Part shown: positions 11,101-22,013 of the stretch, in pieces
How the letters are laid out: the number at the start of each line of letters is the position of its first letter
Position numbering within the stretch: position 1 is the stretch's first letter
From: Secundilactobacillus folii
Lineage (GTDB): Bacteria; Bacillota; Bacilli; Lactobacillales; Lactobacillaceae
NCBI RefSeq assembly: GCF_009720675.1
Contig: NZ_WNJO01000004.1
Coordinates: 62,001-126,000, forward strand
Reading direction: 5' to 3'
Length of the DNA: 64,000 nucleotides
Notes under the pieces: model-generated
The model's database searches: none
The model's input: the letters and a program-made list of their open reading frames with translations, nothing else
What the model was told of the DNA's origin: nothing
Program-made: the position numbers and the translations under genes

Positions 11101-11712
11101 GTTAAAGAGGCAGGTATGGCTGACGATGCTAAGACCGTTCTTTATGATGGTCGTACCGGTGAACCATTTGACAAGCGGATCGCGGTTGGTGTCATGCACT
11201 ATATGAAGCTGGCTCACATGGTTGACGATAAGATTCATGCTCGTTCAATTGGACCATACTCCTTGGTTACACAACAACCACTTGGTGGTAAAGCACAATT
11301 TGGTGGCCAACGGTTTGGTGAAATGGAAGTTTGGGCTCTTGAAGCTTACGGTGCTGCTTACACGCTGCAAGAAATCTTGACTTATAAGTCAGATGACGTT
11401 GTTGGCCGTGTGAAGACGTATGAAGCCATCGTTAAAGGCGAGCCAATTCCGAAGCCGGGTGTTCCTGAATCCTTCCGTGTGTTGGTTAAGGAATTACAAT
11501 CACTGGGTCTGGACATGAAGGTCTTGGGCAGCGATAAGAAAGAAATTGAGTTGCGCGACATGGACGATGAAGATGATGACGTTGTTAACGTTGACGCTTT
11601 GAGTAAATTCGCACAGCAACAAGAAGAACAAAAGAAGGCCGCTGAGCAGAATCAAGAAGCCCCAGCAGCAAATACGAACACAGATGAAGCTAACACTAAC
11701 GCTAAGGATTAA
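8101..11712 (+). CDS. rpoB: RNA polymerase beta subunit
   Basis: This 1203-residue protein is the beta subunit of the core RNA polymerase. The start is a TTG at 8101, preceded by GGAGAGGTGA with 6-bp spacing, giving [20 protein letters not shown], the usual Lactobacillus N-terminus. The rifampicin-pocket region around residues 470-500 reads [20 protein letters not shown] and continues [10 protein letters not shown], a wild-type-looking, rifampicin-sensitive type. The C-terminus has an acidic, Glu/Gln-rich low-complexity tail, as is common in lactobacilli. rpoC follows after 19 bp. Confidence 0.98.
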   Translation: MAGHLVKYGKHRTRRSYARIKEVLDLPNLIEIQKNSYQWFLDEGLRDMFDDIMPIEDFQGNLSLEFVDYQLLEPKYTVDEAREHDANFSAPLHVTLRLTNHETGEIKSQDVFFGDFPLMTEQGTFIINGAERVIVSQLVRSPGVYYNEETDKNGRTVYGATVIPNRGAWLEFETDAKGLSYVRIDRTRKIPMTELVRALGFGSDDEILKMYGDNDSLQATLEKDVHKNTEDSRVEEALKDIYERLRPGEPKTADSSRSLLTARFFDPKRYDMAPVGRYKTNKKLVLKNRLLGLTLAETLADPDTGEVLAQKGDVIDKDRLKTLTPYLDRDDFKTVTYTPSDEAVVTEPITLQTILVQSPDDPERAIPVIGNGHIDLKYKHITPADILASINYFFDLQDGIGSTDDIDHLGNRRIRSVGELLQNQFRIGLSRMERVVRERMSIQDAATVTPQQLINIRPVVASIKEFFGSSQLSQFMDQTNPLGELTHKRRLSALGPGGLTRDRAGYEVRDVHYTHYGRMCPIETPEGPNIGLINSLSSYARINKYGFIETPYRRVSWTTHKVTDKIDYLTADEEDNYVVAQANSPLNDDGSFVNDVVMARAKSENIETSIDNIDYMDVSPKQVVSVATACIPFLENDDSNRALMGANMMRQAVPLLDPHSPLIGTGIEYKAAHDSGVALLSKHEGTVEYVDARQIRVRREDGALDTYKLMKFQRSNGGKNYNQRPIVKVNDHVDVDEVLADGPSMEDGELALGQNPLVAFMTWQGYNFEDAIAISERLVKDDVYTSIHIEEYESEARDTKLGPEEITREIPNVGEDALKNLDEEGIIRIGAEVHDGDILVGKVTPKGVTELSAEERLLHAIFGEKAREVRDTSLKVPHGGGGIIQNVRIFTRENGDELSPGVNMMVRVYIAQKRKLQVGDKMSGRHGNKGTVSVVIPEEDMPYMPDGTPIDIMLSPMGVPSRMNIGQVLEIHLGMAARKLGIHISTPVFDGARDEDIWAAVKEAGMADDAKTVLYDGRTGEPFDKRIAVGVMHYMKLAHMVDDKIHARSIGPYSLVTQQPLGGKAQFGGQRFGEMEVWALEAYGAAYTLQEILTYKSDDVVGRVKTYEAIVKGEPIPKPGVPESFRVLVKELQSLGLDMKVLGSDKKEIELRDMDDEDDDVVNVDALSKFAQQQEEQKKAAEQNQEAPAANTNTDEANTNAKD

Positions 11713-11731
11713 TTAAAGGGAGGTCGATCCA

Positions 11732-14700
11732 TTGGTCGATGTCAATAAGTTCGAAAGCATGCAAATTGGACTTGCATCGCCGGACAAGATTCGGAGTTGG
11801 TCTTATGGCGAAGTTAAGAAGCCTGAAACCATAAACTACCGAACTTTGAAGCCAGAAAAAGACGGACTGTTTGATGAACGGATCTTTGGTCCAACTAAAG
11901 ATTGGGAATGTGCTTGTGGAAAATACAAGCGAATTCGTTACAAGGGTGTTGTTTGTGACCGTTGTGGCGTGGAAGTTACCCGTTCAAAAGTTCGTCGTGA
12001 ACGGATGGGACACATTGAATTAGCTGCCCCAGTTACTCACATCTGGTACTTCAAGGGTATCCCAAGTCGGATGGGCCTTGTCTTAGACATGAGCCCTCGT
12101 TCACTTGAAGAGATTATCTACTTTGCATCATACGTTGTGTTGGAACCAGGCAACACACCACTTGAAAAGAAGCAGTTACTCTCAGAACGTGAATATCGTG
12201 ACAAGAAAGCCGAATATGGCAATGGATTTACCGCTGAAATGGGCGCTGAAGCCATTAAGAAACTCTTGCGCGACGTTGATTTGGATAAGGAAGTTTCAGA
12301 ATTAAAGGAACAATTGAAGGAAGCTACTGGCCAAAAACGGACGCGTGCCGTTCGTCGTTTGGACATTTTGGAAGCCTTCGTCACTTCTGGTAATAAGCCG
12401 GAGTGGATGGTCATGGATGCTATTCCGGTCATTCCACCTGACCTACGGCCGATGGTACAGTTGGAAGGGGGCCGTTTCGCCACTTCTGATTTGAACGATT
12501 TGTACCGTCGGGTAATTAACCGGAATAATCGTCTCAAGCGGTTATTGGATCTGCATGCTCCCGGTATCATTGTTCAAAACGAAAAGCGGATGTTACAAGA
12601 AGCTGTTGACGCTTTGATCGATAACGGGCGTCGTGGACGTCCAGTTGCCGGCCCAGGCAATCGGCCACTGAAGTCGTTGTCACACATGTTGAAAGGTAAG
12701 CAAGGGCGATTCCGTCAAAACTTACTTGGTAAGCGTGTTGATTACTCTGGTCGTTCAGTTATCGATGTTGGACCTTCACTACGGATGAACCAAATGGGCT
12801 TACCAGTGCCAATGGCAATGGAACTCTTCAAGCCGTTCATCATGAAGGAACTGGTCAGTCGTGGGTTAGCTTCTAATATTAAGAATGCTAAGCGAAAGAT
12901 CGACCGTCAAGATGACGATGTCTTCTCCGTTTTGGAAGATGTTATCAAGGAACACCCTGTTTTGCTGAACCGGGCACCTACACTTCACCGGTTAGGGATT
13001 CAAGCTTTTGAACCAGTACTGGTAAGTGGGAAGTCAATGCGGCTTCACCCATTAGCTTGCGAAGCTTACAATGCCGACTTTGATGGTGATCAAATGGCGA
13101 TCCACGTTCCACTATCTGATGAAGCACAGGCTGAAGCACGTTTGCTGATGCTTGCAGCTCACCATATTCTGGCACCAAAGGATGGGAAACCAGTGGTTAC
13201 ACCATCTCAAGATATGGTTATTGGTAACTATTATCTAACGATGGAAGAAGCCGGCCGTGAAGGCGAAGGCATGATCTTTAAAGATATGAACGAAGCCGTT
13301 ATTGCTTATCGTAATGGGTTAGTTCACTGGCACTCTCGTGTTGGTGTTCAAACTTCTTCTTTGAAGGGCAAGCCATTTACTGACGAACAAAAGAGTAAGA
13401 TTTTGGTTACTAGCGTTGGAAAGTTAATTTTCAATAATATTTTACCGAAATCATTCCCATACTTGAATGAGCCAACGAGCACGAATCTAAACGGTTATGT
13501 GCCTGACAAGTATTTCTTGGATAAGGGTGAAGATATTCATGATTATCTGAAGAATGCGGAGTTGATTTTGCCATTCAAGAAGGGCTTCTTGAGTGATATT
13601 ATCGCGGAAGTTTACAAGCAGTATAAAGTGACTGAAACATCACTGCTACTTGACCGGATGAAGGACTTAGGCTATGACGAATCGACTCAATCTGGCCTAA
13701 CCGTCGGAATCGTCGACGTTACCGAAGTGCCTGATAAACCACAAGTTATTGATGAAGCACACAAACAGGTTGCAACGATTACCAAGCAATTTCGTCGTGG
13801 TTTAATTACCGACCACGAACGTTACGAGCGAGTTATCGGCGTTTGGAACGATGCTAAGGATAATCTGCAAGATAAGCTGATTCATAACTTTGATCGTCAA
13901 AATCCAATCTTTATGATGAGTGATTCTGGTGCTCGTGGTAACATTTCAAACTTCACTCAACTTGCTGGGATGCGTGGTTTGATGGCCGCTCCAAATGGTG
14001 AAATCATGGAGCTGCCGATCACTGCGAACTTCCGTGAAGGACTTTCCGTTTTGGAAATGTTCATTTCCACTCACGGTGCTCGTAAAGGAATGACTGATAC
14101 TGCCTTAAAGACGGCCAACTCAGGTTATCTGACCCGTCGTTTGGTTGATGTCGCGCAAGATGTTATCGTCCGTGAGAAGGATTGTGGTACCGACCGTGGT
14201 TTAACCATTAGCGCTATCAAAGAAGGTAACGAAATGATTGAACCATTGTATGACCGGATTCTTGGTCGTTACGCAATGAAGGCTGTTCATGATCCTAAGA
14301 CTGGTGACGAAATCGTTGGCAGAAACCAAATGATCGATGAAGACATCGCACAAAAGATCGTTGATGCTGGCATTGAAAAGGTTACGATTCGTTCGGTCTT
14401 CACTTGCAACACGGCACACGGTGTTTGCGAACGTTGCTACGGTCGAAACGTTGCTACCGGTGATCCAGTTGAAATTGGCGAAGCAGTTGGTACTGTTGCT
14501 GCTCAATCAATTGGTGAACCAGGGACTCAATTGACCATGCGTAACTTCCATACCGGTGGTGTTGCTGGTAACGAAGATATCACCCAAGGGCTTCCTCGTG
14601 TTCAAGAAATTTTTGAATCTCGGAACCCTAAAGGTAAAGCTGAGATTACTGAAGTTACTGGGACTGTTGAATCAATCGAAGAGAATCCGGCAGAACGGAC

Positions 14701-15376
14701 GAAGGAAATTACAATCAAAGGTGAAGCCGATACTCGTAGTTATACTTTGCCAATCAATGCCCGTCTACGTGTGACTGAAGGCGACTTTATTCACCGTGGG
14801 GCAGCACTGAACGAAGGTTCTGTTGATCCTAAGGAATTGATCCGGGTTCGAGATGTCCTTTCCACTGAAAACTACCTCTTGCATGAAGTTCAAAAGGTTT
14901 ACCGAATGCAAGGTGTTGCTATCTTGGATAAGCACGTTGAGATCATGGTTCGTCAGATGCTTCGTAAAGTTCGGATTATGGATCCAGGTGATACCGACGT
15001 CTTGCCAGGTACTTTAATGGATATCAAGGACTTCAAGGATCATAACTACAAGTCTCTGATTTCTGGTGGTACACCAGCTACGGCTCGTCCAGTTATCCTC
15101 GGAATTACTAAGGCAGCCCTTGAAACTAATAGTTTCTTGTCAGCCGCTTCATTCCAGGAAACTACTCGGGTCTTGACCGATGCCGCTATCCGTGGCAAGA
15201 ATGATCCACTGATTGGCCTGAAGGAAAACGTGATTATTGGTAAGATCATTCCAGCTGGTACTGGGATGCCTAACTACCGTAAGATCAAACCAAAGGAAGT
15301 TGGTGGCACTTCCACTGATGGTGTATACTCGATCAACGAGTTGGAACGCCGGATGAAAGAAGAAGACGCTAAGTAA
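11732..15376 (+). CDS. rpoC: RNA polymerase beta' subunit
   Basis: This is the catalytic subunit of RNA polymerase, 1214 residues. The N-terminal zinc-binding segment has CACGKY then VVCDRCG around residues 61-78. The catalytic loop NADFDGDQM at about 447-455 carries the three Mg-binding aspartates. A second zinc cluster lies near 14405-14450 ([14 protein letters not shown]). The start is a TTG at 11732 after AAAGGGAGG. It is the second gene of rpoBC and ends at a strong terminator. Confidence 0.98.
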   Translation: MVDVNKFESMQIGLASPDKIRSWSYGEVKKPETINYRTLKPEKDGLFDERIFGPTKDWECACGKYKRIRYKGVVCDRCGVEVTRSKVRRERMGHIELAAPVTHIWYFKGIPSRMGLVLDMSPRSLEEIIYFASYVVLEPGNTPLEKKQLLSEREYRDKKAEYGNGFTAEMGAEAIKKLLRDVDLDKEVSELKEQLKEATGQKRTRAVRRLDILEAFVTSGNKPEWMVMDAIPVIPPDLRPMVQLEGGRFATSDLNDLYRRVINRNNRLKRLLDLHAPGIIVQNEKRMLQEAVDALIDNGRRGRPVAGPGNRPLKSLSHMLKGKQGRFRQNLLGKRVDYSGRSVIDVGPSLRMNQMGLPVPMAMELFKPFIMKELVSRGLASNIKNAKRKIDRQDDDVFSVLEDVIKEHPVLLNRAPTLHRLGIQAFEPVLVSGKSMRLHPLACEAYNADFDGDQMAIHVPLSDEAQAEARLLMLAAHHILAPKDGKPVVTPSQDMVIGNYYLTMEEAGREGEGMIFKDMNEAVIAYRNGLVHWHSRVGVQTSSLKGKPFTDEQKSKILVTSVGKLIFNNILPKSFPYLNEPTSTNLNGYVPDKYFLDKGEDIHDYLKNAELILPFKKGFLSDIIAEVYKQYKVTETSLLLDRMKDLGYDESTQSGLTVGIVDVTEVPDKPQVIDEAHKQVATITKQFRRGLITDHERYERVIGVWNDAKDNLQDKLIHNFDRQNPIFMMSDSGARGNISNFTQLAGMRGLMAAPNGEIMELPITANFREGLSVLEMFISTHGARKGMTDTALKTANSGYLTRRLVDVAQDVIVREKDCGTDRGLTISAIKEGNEMIEPLYDRILGRYAMKAVHDPKTGDEIVGRNQMIDEDIAQKIVDAGIEKVTIRSVFTCNTAHGVCERCYGRNVATGDPVEIGEAVGTVAAQSIGEPGTQLTMRNFHTGGVAGNEDITQGLPRVQEIFESRNPKGKAEITEVTGTVESIEENPAERTKEITIKGEADTRSYTLPINARLRVTEGDFIHRGAALNEGSVDPKELIRVRDVLSTENYLLHEVQKVYRMQGVAILDKHVEIMVRQMLRKVRIMDPGDTDVLPGTLMDIKDFKDHNYKSLISGGTPATARPVILGITKAALETNSFLSAASFQETTRVLTDAAIRGKNDPLIGLKENVIIGKIIPAGTGMPNYRKIKPKEVGGTSTDGVYSINELERRMKEEDAK

Positions 15377-15437
15377 TTTGGTTTAAAAAAGAGAATGTAA
15401 CAAAATTCATTTGGATCACAGAGTATTGTGATTGAAA

Positions 15438-15475
15438 AGTGGGTTCCCCCTGAACTTGGGGGAACCCACTTTTTG
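15438..15475 (+). terminator. Terminator of rpoBC
   Basis: AGTGGGTTCCCCC at 15438-15450 pairs perfectly with GGGGGAACCCACT at 15458-15470, followed by T residues. The 120 bp that follow, up to the convergent prepilin peptidase gene, show nothing further. Confidence 0.93.
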
Positions 15476-15605
15476 TATCGTTAGGCGCTCGCAATCTGAG
15501 TTTTGAACCGATTTAAGCAAGGTAATCGTTGTTAGATAGATACTAAATCTTGAGTGAAAAAACGAGTGGTATTTTTGCAATCTGCGAATTCTATCACGCT
15601 GGCTT

Positions 15606-16283
15606 TTACGTCAGTATCTGATACCCGAGTTCAAGAAGATAACTAAGCGCCATAAAGGGGACAAATGCCAAGCGCCGCTGTTTGATAACTAGACTAGTAA
15701 CTAGGGCGAAGGCACTGCTTAAAAGTAACAGCCACCCGAGTGCATTTAATCCGTGAAGGATAAATAGGCTTAGTAAGATATCTAAATCGCCAGCGCCAAC
15801 GTATCGATTGTTTATATCAATAAATTGGAGGGCGAACCATAAGAGGACCACCAAGATTATGGCTGAATTTGGCGAACCGTTTAAGAGGTTGGCAGCCGCC
15901 GAGACCATCATTAATAACCAGCAATAAATTGCGGGGAAGGCCATGTATCGATTATCGCTGATGGCAGCAAAGAAGAGAATCAGACCAGCAATCAGATCAA
16001 GTGTACTGGGTAGTGTTGGCTGCCAACAAACTAGCAGACACGCAAAGTAAATCTCGGCCAATAAAGTTGCCTTAGGAATTCTTTGACCACACCATTTACA
16101 GTGTCCATGGAGTATAATATATGAAAGAATGGGTAATAAATGGTACCATTCAATGGTCTCATCACATGAGTCGCACTTCGAACGGGCGGGGGTTAAAAGG
16201 CTTTGCCCAACCAGTCGGCGTGAGTAACTGGCGTAAAAGAATGATCCTAGTGTGGCGCCTAAAATAAATTGTAATATTAACAT
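15606..16283 (-). CDS. comC: Prepilin peptidase / N-methyltransferase (A24 family, ComC/PilD-type)
   Basis: This 225-residue polytopic membrane protease would process type IV pilin-like signal peptides of competence pseudopilins. The N-terminal cytoplasmic domain has two CxxC pairs (C37/C40 and C62/C65), which support the bifunctional processing-methylating form. The two catalytic aspartates of the A24 aspartyl family are visible: AAISD110 and GAGD166. The start ATG has GAGGTGA 6 bp upstream. No other com genes are in the window. The gene is read against its rpoC and rpsL neighbours. Confidence 0.88.
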   Translation of the reverse strand: MLILQFILGATLGSFFYASYSRRLVGQSLLTPARSKCDSCDETIEWYHLLPILSYIILHGHCKWCGQRIPKATLLAEIYFACLLVCWQPTLPSTLDLIAGLILFFAAISDNRYMAFPAIYCWLLMMVSAAANLLNGSPNSAIILVVLLWFALQFIDINNRYVGAGDLDILLSLFILHGLNALGWLLLLSSAFALVTSLVIKQRRLAFVPFMALSYLLELGYQILT

Positions 16284-16510
16284 TTTTTCACCTCGTAGAT
16301 AAATACGGCAGAACTTCCGTGGATGTTTGCAAGCGGCTGTAAATTATTCGCGAATGTATCGTGGTTATCGTTGACATTAAACAACCATGCGTGGTATTCT
16401 TTTAAAGGTGCTTTTTGTAGACCGGTTTCTGCTTTGCAGACATGCTGACGGAAAACATAGCACGATAAAGAATCAGCATCCGCTTTTATTTTTACCCGAA
16501 AATGAATCAC
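16277..16510 (-). CDS. Possible 77-residue ORF upstream of the prepilin peptidase
   Basis: A GTG-started frame of 77 residues ends with a 7-bp overlap (ATGTTAA) with the prepilin peptidase start, and the comC ribosome binding site lies inside it, the pattern of translational coupling. I recognize no domain. It contains three Cys but no signal peptide or membrane segment. Against it: no ribosome binding site precedes its GTG, and the opposite strand carries a good promoter for rpsL in the same DNA. It may be spurious or a degraded gene. Confidence 0.3.
   Translation of the reverse strand: MIHFRVKIKADADSLSCYVFRQHVCKAETGLQKAPLKEYHAWLFNVNDNHDTFANNLQPLANIHGSSAVFIYEVKKC
16371..16400 (+). promoter_or_regulatory. 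Probable str operon (rpsL) promoter
   Basis: TTGACA at 16371-16376 and TATTCT at 16395-16400 are 18 bp apart. This would give a leader of about 155 nt before rpsL, containing partly self-complementary sequence (CTGAC near 16443, TCAGC near 16470). Confidence 0.6.
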
Positions 16511-16560
16511 CTGGATGTGTGGACTTAAAATAAACTAGAAAAAGGAAGGAGGACTCTTAG

Positions 16561-16974
16561 ATGCCTACAATCAACCAATTGGTTCGTAAAGGTCGTAAAT
16601 CTAGAAGTTCTAAATCAAATGCCCCAGCTTTGAACTATGGGTATAACAGTTTTAAGAAGAAGCAAGTTAGTAATCCTGCACCACAAAAACGTGGTGTTGC
16701 AACTCGTGTCGGTACGATGACACCAAAGAAGCCTAACTCAGCTTTGCGGAAGTATGCACGTGTTCGCTTGTCTAACTTAATTGAAGTGACTGCCTACATT
16801 CCTGGTATTGGTCATAACCTTCAAGAGCATAGTGTTGTTTTAATTCGTGGTGGCCGTGTCAAGGATTTACCTGGTGTTCGTTACCACATTATCCGTGGTG
16901 CTTTGGATACTGCCGGTGTTGAAGACCGCCGTCAAAGCCGTTCCAAGTACGGTACTAAGAAACCTAAAGAATAA
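16561..16974 (+). CDS. rpsL: 30S ribosomal protein S12
   Basis: This 137-residue protein of the decoding centre begins [13 protein letters not shown]. It contains the [16 protein letters not shown] segment, with the Lys residue whose mutation gives streptomycin resistance unchanged, and the conserved loop [19 protein letters not shown]. An AAGGAAGGAGG site precedes the ATG. It is the first gene of the str operon. Confidence 0.98.
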   Translation: MPTINQLVRKGRKSRSSKSNAPALNYGYNSFKKKQVSNPAPQKRGVATRVGTMTPKKPNSALRKYARVRLSNLIEVTAYIPGIGHNLQEHSVVLIRGGRVKDLPGVRYHIIRGALDTAGVEDRRQSRSKYGTKKPKE

Positions 16975-17011
16975 GACTAAACACTAGTTTCAACAAGGAG
17001 GATATTAAGTA

Positions 17012-17482
17012 ATGCCAAGAAAAGGAAACGTTCAAAAACGTGAAGTCCTTCCTGATCCAATCTACAACTCAAAGATGGTTACCCGTTTAATCAACCACTT
17101 GATGTTAGATGGTAAGCGAGGCACTGCATCACAGATTCTTTATGGTGCATTTGATTTAATTAAGAAGGAAACTGGCAACGATCCTGTCGAAGTATTCGAC
17201 GAAGCAATGAAGAACGTAATGCCGGTTCTGGAAGTTAAGGCTCGTCGTGTTGGTGGTTCTAACTACCAAGTACCGATTGAAGTTCGTCCAGACCGTCGTT
17301 CAACTTTAGGCCTTCGTTGGATCGTTCAGTACTCACGTTCACGTGGGGAACACACAATGACTGAACGGTTAGCACGTGAGATTATGGATGCTGCCAACAA
17401 TACTGGTGCATCAGTTAAGAGACGTGAAGATACACACAGAATGGCCGATGCCAACCGTGCATTTGCTCATTACCGCTGGTAA
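17012..17482 (+). CDS. rpsG: 30S ribosomal protein S7
   Basis: This 156-residue primary binder of the 16S rRNA 3' major domain begins [16 protein letters not shown]. The conserved core includes [18 protein letters not shown]. It follows rpsL by 37 bp with an AAGGAGG ribosome binding site. In many bacteria S7 represses the str operon. Confidence 0.98.
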   Translation: MPRKGNVQKREVLPDPIYNSKMVTRLINHLMLDGKRGTASQILYGAFDLIKKETGNDPVEVFDEAMKNVMPVLEVKARRVGGSNYQVPIEVRPDRRSTLGLRWIVQYSRSRGEHTMTERLAREIMDAANNTGASVKRREDTHRMADANRAFAHYRW

Positions 17483-17561
17483 TTTGCAAATTTACTTGCT
17501 GTCAGCACCACTACGGTGGGCTACGCCACAAGCTAGCTAAATTGTTGATAGTGAAGTTTTC

Positions 17562-17601
17562 GGGATGGCTATAATTGAGTCTTAATTTAGCCATCCCTTT
17601 T
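17562..17601 (+). terminator. Hairpin between rpsG and fusA
   Basis: GGGATGGCTA at 17562-17571 pairs with TAGCCATCCC at 17588-17597, followed by TTTT. The T run is short, so this may be a partial terminator that lowers fusA readthrough. A TATAAT at 17570-17575 overlaps the hairpin, so an internal fusA promoter is possible, but its best -35 (TTGATA, 17545) is spaced 19 bp. Confidence 0.6.
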
Positions 17602-17641
17602 ATGACAATGTCATTTAACTGAGAGGAGTTACAGATTTAAC

Positions 17642-19741
17642 ATGGCAAATACACGAGCTTTTCCACTAGAAAAGACCCGTAACATCGGGATCATGGCACA
17701 TATCGATGCTGGTAAAACTACCACCACTGAACGGATCCTGTATTACACTGGTAAGATCCATAAAATTGGTGAAACCCACGATGGTGCTTCACAAATGGAC
17801 TGGATGGAACAAGAACAAGAACGTGGTATCACGATTACTTCAGCTGCTACAACGGCTGAATGGAAAGGCCACCGTATCAACATCATCGATACCCCAGGAC
17901 ACGTGGACTTTACCGTTGAAGTTGAACGTTCACTGCGTGTGCTTGATGGTGCGATTGCGGTCTTGGATGCCCAAGCCGGTGTTGAACCCCAAACTGAGAC
18001 CGTTTGGCGTCAAGCTTCCGACTATGATGTTCCACGGATCGTTTTCGTTAATAAGATGGATAAGATTGGAGCCGATTTCGACTTTTCAGTTCAATCAATC
18101 AAGGATCGTCTCCAAGCTAACCCAATTGCTGTTCAAATGCCAATCGGTGCTGAAGACAACTTTGAAGGGGTTATCGACCTGCTTGATATGAAGGCTGATA
18201 TTTATGACGAAGATGAACTTGGTTCTGAATGGGATACCGTTGATATTCCTGAACAATACAAGGCTGAAGCTGAAAAGCGTCGTGACGCAATGATCGAAGA
18301 GATTGCTGACGTTGATGACAGTATTATGGAAAAGTATCTTGAAGGTGAAGATATTCCAGTTGCTGAATTAAAGGCTGCGATTCGTAAAGCTACCTTGAAC
18401 CTTGAATTATTCCCAGTTCTCGCCGGTTCTGCATTCAAGAACAAGGGTGTTCAAATGTTGATGGATGCCACTGTTGACTATCTACCATCACCATTGGACG
18501 TTAAGCCATACAAAGCTACCAATCCTGAAACTGGCGAAGACATTGAATTGAAGGCTAATGATAATGCCAGCTTTGCTGCTTTAGCATTCAAGATTGCCAC
18601 AGACCCATACGTTGGTCGTCTGACATTTATCCGGGTTTACCAAGGTACCTTGGAATCGGGTTCATATGTATTGAATGCTACCAAGGACAAGCGTGAACGT
18701 GTTGGTCGTTTGCTGCAGATGCACTCGAATCACCGTCAAGAGATTCCAGAAGTCTTCTCTGGTGATATTGCCGCTGCTATCGGCTTAAAGAACACCACCA
18801 CTGGTGATTCTTTGACCGATGTTGATCACCCACTTCACTTGGAATCAATGGAATTTCCTGAACCAGTTATTCAGGTTGCTGTTGAGCCAAAGACTAAGGC
18901 TGACCAAGATAAGATGAACAACGCCTTGCAAAAACTTTCAGAAGAAGACCCAACTTTCCGGGCTGAAACTAATCCTGAGACTGGTGAAACTTTGATTGCT
19001 GGGATGGGTGAACTTCACTTGGATATCATCATCGACCGTATGCGTCGTGAGTTTAAGGTTGAAGCTACTGTTGGTGCCCCTCAAGTTTCCTATCGTGAAG
19101 CCTTCACGAAACAAACTTCTGCACAGGGTAAATTCGTTCGTCAATCAGGTGGTAAAGGTCAATATGGTGATGTTTGGATTGAATTCACGCCTAACGAAGA
19201 GGGTAAAGGATTTGAATTCGAAGATGCCATTGTTGGTGGTGTTGTTCCGCGTGAATACATTCCATCTGTTGAACAAGGTGTTAAAGAATCAATGGAAAAC
19301 GGTGTCCTTGCCGGTTATCCATTAATTGACCTGAAAGCTAAGTTATACGATGGTAGTTATCACGAAGTCGATTCTAGTGAAGCAGCCTTCAAAGTTGCCG
19401 CATCATTAGCTCTACGTAATGCTGCTAAAACGGCTGCCCCAGTTATCTTGGAACCAATCATGAAGGTTGATATTCTTGTACCTGAAGAGTACATGGGTGA
19501 TATCATGGGTCAAGTAACTGCTCGTCGTGGACGTGTTGATGGTATGGAAGCACGTGGCAATGCACAAATGATTCATTCATTCGTGCCACTGGCAGAGATG
19601 TTCGGTTATGCCACTACTCTTCGTTCTGCATCACAAGGTCGCGGTACCTTTACAATGACCTTTGATCACTACGAAGCAGTGCCGAAGTCAATTCAAGCTG
19701 AAATCATTAAGAAAAACGGTGGCACACCAGCTGCTGAATAG
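17642..19741 (+). CDS. fusA: Elongation factor G
   Basis: This 699-residue translational GTPase drives ribosomal translocation and recycling. The G domain shows G1 [12 protein letters not shown], the G2 region with RGITITSA, G3 DTPGHVDF and G4 NKMDK. Domains II-V follow at the usual length. The ATG at 17642 has GAGAGGAG upstream. It is the last gene of the str operon and ends at a perfect short terminator. Confidence 0.98.
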   Translation: MANTRAFPLEKTRNIGIMAHIDAGKTTTTERILYYTGKIHKIGETHDGASQMDWMEQEQERGITITSAATTAEWKGHRINIIDTPGHVDFTVEVERSLRVLDGAIAVLDAQAGVEPQTETVWRQASDYDVPRIVFVNKMDKIGADFDFSVQSIKDRLQANPIAVQMPIGAEDNFEGVIDLLDMKADIYDEDELGSEWDTVDIPEQYKAEAEKRRDAMIEEIADVDDSIMEKYLEGEDIPVAELKAAIRKATLNLELFPVLAGSAFKNKGVQMLMDATVDYLPSPLDVKPYKATNPETGEDIELKANDNASFAALAFKIATDPYVGRLTFIRVYQGTLESGSYVLNATKDKRERVGRLLQMHSNHRQEIPEVFSGDIAAAIGLKNTTTGDSLTDVDHPLHLESMEFPEPVIQVAVEPKTKADQDKMNNALQKLSEEDPTFRAETNPETGETLIAGMGELHLDIIIDRMRREFKVEATVGAPQVSYREAFTKQTSAQGKFVRQSGGKGQYGDVWIEFTPNEEGKGFEFEDAIVGGVVPREYIPSVEQGVKESMENGVLAGYPLIDLKAKLYDGSYHEVDSSEAAFKVAASLALRNAAKTAAPVILEPIMKVDILVPEEYMGDIMGQVTARRGRVDGMEARGNAQMIHSFVPLAEMFGYATTLRSASQGRGTFTMTFDHYEAVPKSIQAEIIKKNGGTPAAE

Positions 19742-19752
19742 TCTTAAAAAAG

Positions 19753-19778
19753 TCGTTGCATTTTTGCAACGATTTTTT
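19753..19778 (+). terminator. Terminator of the str operon
   Basis: TCGTTGCA at 19753-19760 pairs with TGCAACGA at 19765-19772 around a TTTT loop, followed by six T residues. Confidence 0.9.
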
Positions 19779-19876
19779 GATACATAATATTATAGAAGAA
19801 AAAATATTTCTCACGAGTTGATAGCAGGTATTTGTCGCGTTGAAAAGGAGAAATTTAAAAAACATCTCGATAATCC

Positions 19877-19905
19877 TTGTCAAGCCGCGTTTTATTTAGT
19901 ATTAT
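19877..19905 (+). promoter_or_regulatory. S10 operon promoter
   Basis: TTGTCA at 19877-19882 and TATTAT at 19900-19905 have a 17-bp spacer, placing the start of transcription near 19911 and a roughly 155-nt leader ahead of rpsJ. Confidence 0.8.
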
Positions 19906-19910
19906 AGATA

Positions 19911-20040
19911 GGTGCTGAATTTCAGGGGGGGATAACCCTGCCCTGAATTTGCATAGCAAAGCGATGATGTGAAAGGTTGCGGCACGCCCGGCCGCTTTGC
20001 CACGGGGCGTGGCGGTAATTTTCACGGAGTTAGTCTTATT
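19911..20040 (+). ncRNA. Structured S10-operon leader RNA
   Basis: Two hairpins fill the untranslated leader. The first pairs TTCAGGG at 19921-19927 with CCCTGAA at 19941-19947. The second is closed by GTGAAA at 19969-19974 with TTTCAC at 20020-20025 and has a GC-rich inner stem CACGCCC 19983-19989 / GGGCGTG 20005-20011. The GC-rich second hairpin contrasts strongly with AT-rich surroundings, which points to a constrained RNA. In E. coli the S10 leader binds L4, but no equivalent is assigned here, so a regulatory role is inference. Confidence 0.55.
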
Positions 20041-20068
20041 TTTAAAATAGACGTAAGGAGGGAATCCA

Positions 20069-20377
20069 ATGGCAAAACAAAAAATTCGTATCCGTTTGAA
20101 GGCTTACGAACACCGCATTCTTGATCAATCTGCAGAAAAGATTGTTGAAACTGCAAAACGTACAGGTGCAGAAATTTCTGGTCCTATTCCGTTACCAACG
20201 GAACGTACGATTTACACGGTGCTTCGTTCACCACATAAGTTTAAGAAGTCGCGTGAACAATTTGAAATGCGCACGCACAAACGGTTAATCGATATTGTTA
20301 ACCCAACACCTAAGACGGTCGACTCATTAATGAAGTTAGACCTGCCTTCTGGTGTGGATATCGAAATCAAATTATAA
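20069..20377 (+). CDS. rpsJ: 30S ribosomal protein S10
   Basis: This 102-residue protein reads [20 protein letters not shown], the standard S10 start, and keeps the [20 protein letters not shown] loop. In bacteria S10 (NusE) also serves in transcription antitermination. It is the first gene of the S10 operon, with TAAGGAGGG upstream. Confidence 0.98.
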   Translation: MAKQKIRIRLKAYEHRILDQSAEKIVETAKRTGAEISGPIPLPTERTIYTVLRSPHKFKKSREQFEMRTHKRLIDIVNPTPKTVDSLMKLDLPSGVDIEIKL

Positions 20378-20422
20378 TTCTAGATTCAAGACAATAAATT
20401 ACATTATATCGGAGGTGTACTC

Positions 20423-21058
20423 ATGACCACAAAAGGAATCTTAGGTAAAAAAGTCGGGATGACGCAGGTCTTCACTGATAACGGCGAATTGATCCCAGTA
20501 ACTGTAATTGAAACCACTCCTAACGTTGTATTACAAGTTAAGACGGTTGAAAACGACGGCTACAATGCAATTCAATTAGGCTATGAAGATAAGCGCGATG
20601 TTTTAAGTAACAAACCCGAAAAAGGTCATGTAGCAAAAGCAAACACGACTCCTAAGCGCTTCATTCATGAAATCAGAGATGTTGAGCTGGGAGATTACAA
20701 AGTAGCAGATGAAGTTAAGGCAGACATCTTTGATGCCGGTGAATATGTTGATGTCACTGGTACAACAAAGGGTCATGGTTACCAAGGCAACGTTCATAAA
20801 GATGGTCAAAGCCGTGGACCAGAAAGTCACGGTTCTCGTTACCATCGTCGTCCAGGTTCATTAGGTGCAATTATCAACCGGGTCTTTAAAGGTAAGCCAT
20901 TACCAGGCCGGATGGGTAACAACACGCGGACGATTCAAAACTTAAAAGTTGTTCGCGCAGACGTTGAAAACAATGTTTTATTGATCAGCGGGAATGTTCC
21001 TGGTGCCAACAAATCATTCGTTGAAATTAAGAGTGCCGTTCGCGCACCTAAGAAATAA
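20423..21058 (+). CDS. rplC: 50S ribosomal protein L3
   Basis: The 211-residue protein begins [17 protein letters not shown]. It contains the conserved tryptophan-loop neighbourhood with [14 protein letters not shown] and the [12 protein letters not shown] motif. L3 nucleates 50S assembly near the peptidyl transferase centre. It has a GGAGGTG ribosome binding site and lies second in the S10 operon. Confidence 0.98.
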   Translation: MTTKGILGKKVGMTQVFTDNGELIPVTVIETTPNVVLQVKTVENDGYNAIQLGYEDKRDVLSNKPEKGHVAKANTTPKRFIHEIRDVELGDYKVADEVKADIFDAGEYVDVTGTTKGHGYQGNVHKDGQSRGPESHGSRYHRRPGSLGAIINRVFKGKPLPGRMGNNTRTIQNLKVVRADVENNVLLISGNVPGANKSFVEIKSAVRAPKK

Positions 21059-21075
21059 GAAAGGAGGAAACGTAA

Positions 21076-21699
21076 ATGACTAGTGTTACATTATTTAAGC
21101 AAGACGGCAGTCAAAATGGTGATGTCACTTTAAACGATGCTATTTTTGGAATCGAACCAAATGATCACGTCGTTTTCGATACTGTTTTAATGCAACGTGC
21201 TTCACAACGTCAGGGAACACATGCGGTTAAGAACCGTAGCGCTGTTCGTGGCGGTGGCAAGAAGCCTTGGCGTCAAAAGGGTACCGGTCGTGCTCGTCAA
21301 GGTTCAACTCGTTCGCCACAATGGGTTGGCGGTGGAACTGTATTTGGTCCGACCCCACGCTCATATGCCTATCACCTTCCAAAGAAGGTTACTCGCTTAG
21401 CATTGAAGTCAGTCCTTTCTCAGAAGGTCGCTGACGGTTCATTAGTAGTTGTTGATGCTTTCAAATTTGATCAACCAAAGACTAAGGAATTTGCTCAATC
21501 ATTGGCTAGTTTGAACGTTTCAACAAAGACTTTAGTGGTTCTTGAGGAAGACAATAACAATGCAGAATTGGCAGCACGTAACTTAGCTAACGTTAAGGTT
21601 ATCAATGCCAAGGGTATCAACGTATTAGATGTCATCAATAGTGACAAACTTGTGTTGACCCAAGCTGCTCTTTCTCAAATCGAGGAGGTGCTCGCATAA
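21076..21699 (+). CDS. rplD: 50S ribosomal protein L4
   Basis: The 207-residue protein shows the exit-tunnel loop of L4: [20 protein letters not shown] then [11 protein letters not shown]4 lines the nascent-peptide tunnel and in some bacteria represses the S10 operon. Its stop codon overlaps the rplW start by one base (TAATG), indicating translational coupling. Confidence 0.98.
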   Translation: MTSVTLFKQDGSQNGDVTLNDAIFGIEPNDHVVFDTVLMQRASQRQGTHAVKNRSAVRGGGKKPWRQKGTGRARQGSTRSPQWVGGGTVFGPTPRSYAYHLPKKVTRLALKSVLSQKVADGSLVVVDAFKFDQPKTKEFAQSLASLNVSTKTLVVLEEDNNNAELAARNLANVKVINAKGINVLDVINSDKLVLTQAALSQIEEVLA

Positions 21700-21986
21700 T
21701 GGAAGCACGCGATATTATTTTACGCCCAGTCATTACAGAGGCATCTACTGCTTTGTTTGACGATAAGCGTTATACCTTTGATGTTGACGTACGCGCTACG
21801 AAAACACAAGTTAAAAAAGCAATTGAAGAGATTTTCGATGTTAAAGTTGTTAAAGTTAACATTATGAATCTCAAAGGTAAGTTGAAGCGACAAGGACGTT
21901 ACGAAGGCTATACTAAGAAGCGTCGTAAAGCGATTGTCACGCTTTCAGCTGACTCAGAAGAAATTAAGTTATTCAGTGAAGAATAA
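21699..21986 (+). CDS. rplW: 50S ribosomal protein L23
   Basis: The 95-residue protein begins [18 protein letters not shown]23 sits at the tunnel exit and docks SRP and trigger factor. An AGGAGG site lies inside the end of rplD, with the start overlapping the rplD stop. Confidence 0.98.
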   Translation: MEARDIILRPVITEASTALFDDKRYTFDVDVRATKTQVKKAIEEIFDVKVVKVNIMNLKGKLKRQGRYEGYTKKRRKAIVTLSADSEEIKLFSEE

Positions 21987-22013
21987 CCATCATTAATGTA
22001 GGAGGGAATCAAC

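Noticed and set aside
12118-12570. 150-codon minus-strand frame inside rpoC
   Set aside because: Antisense shadow of a highly conserved gene; no independent start signal.
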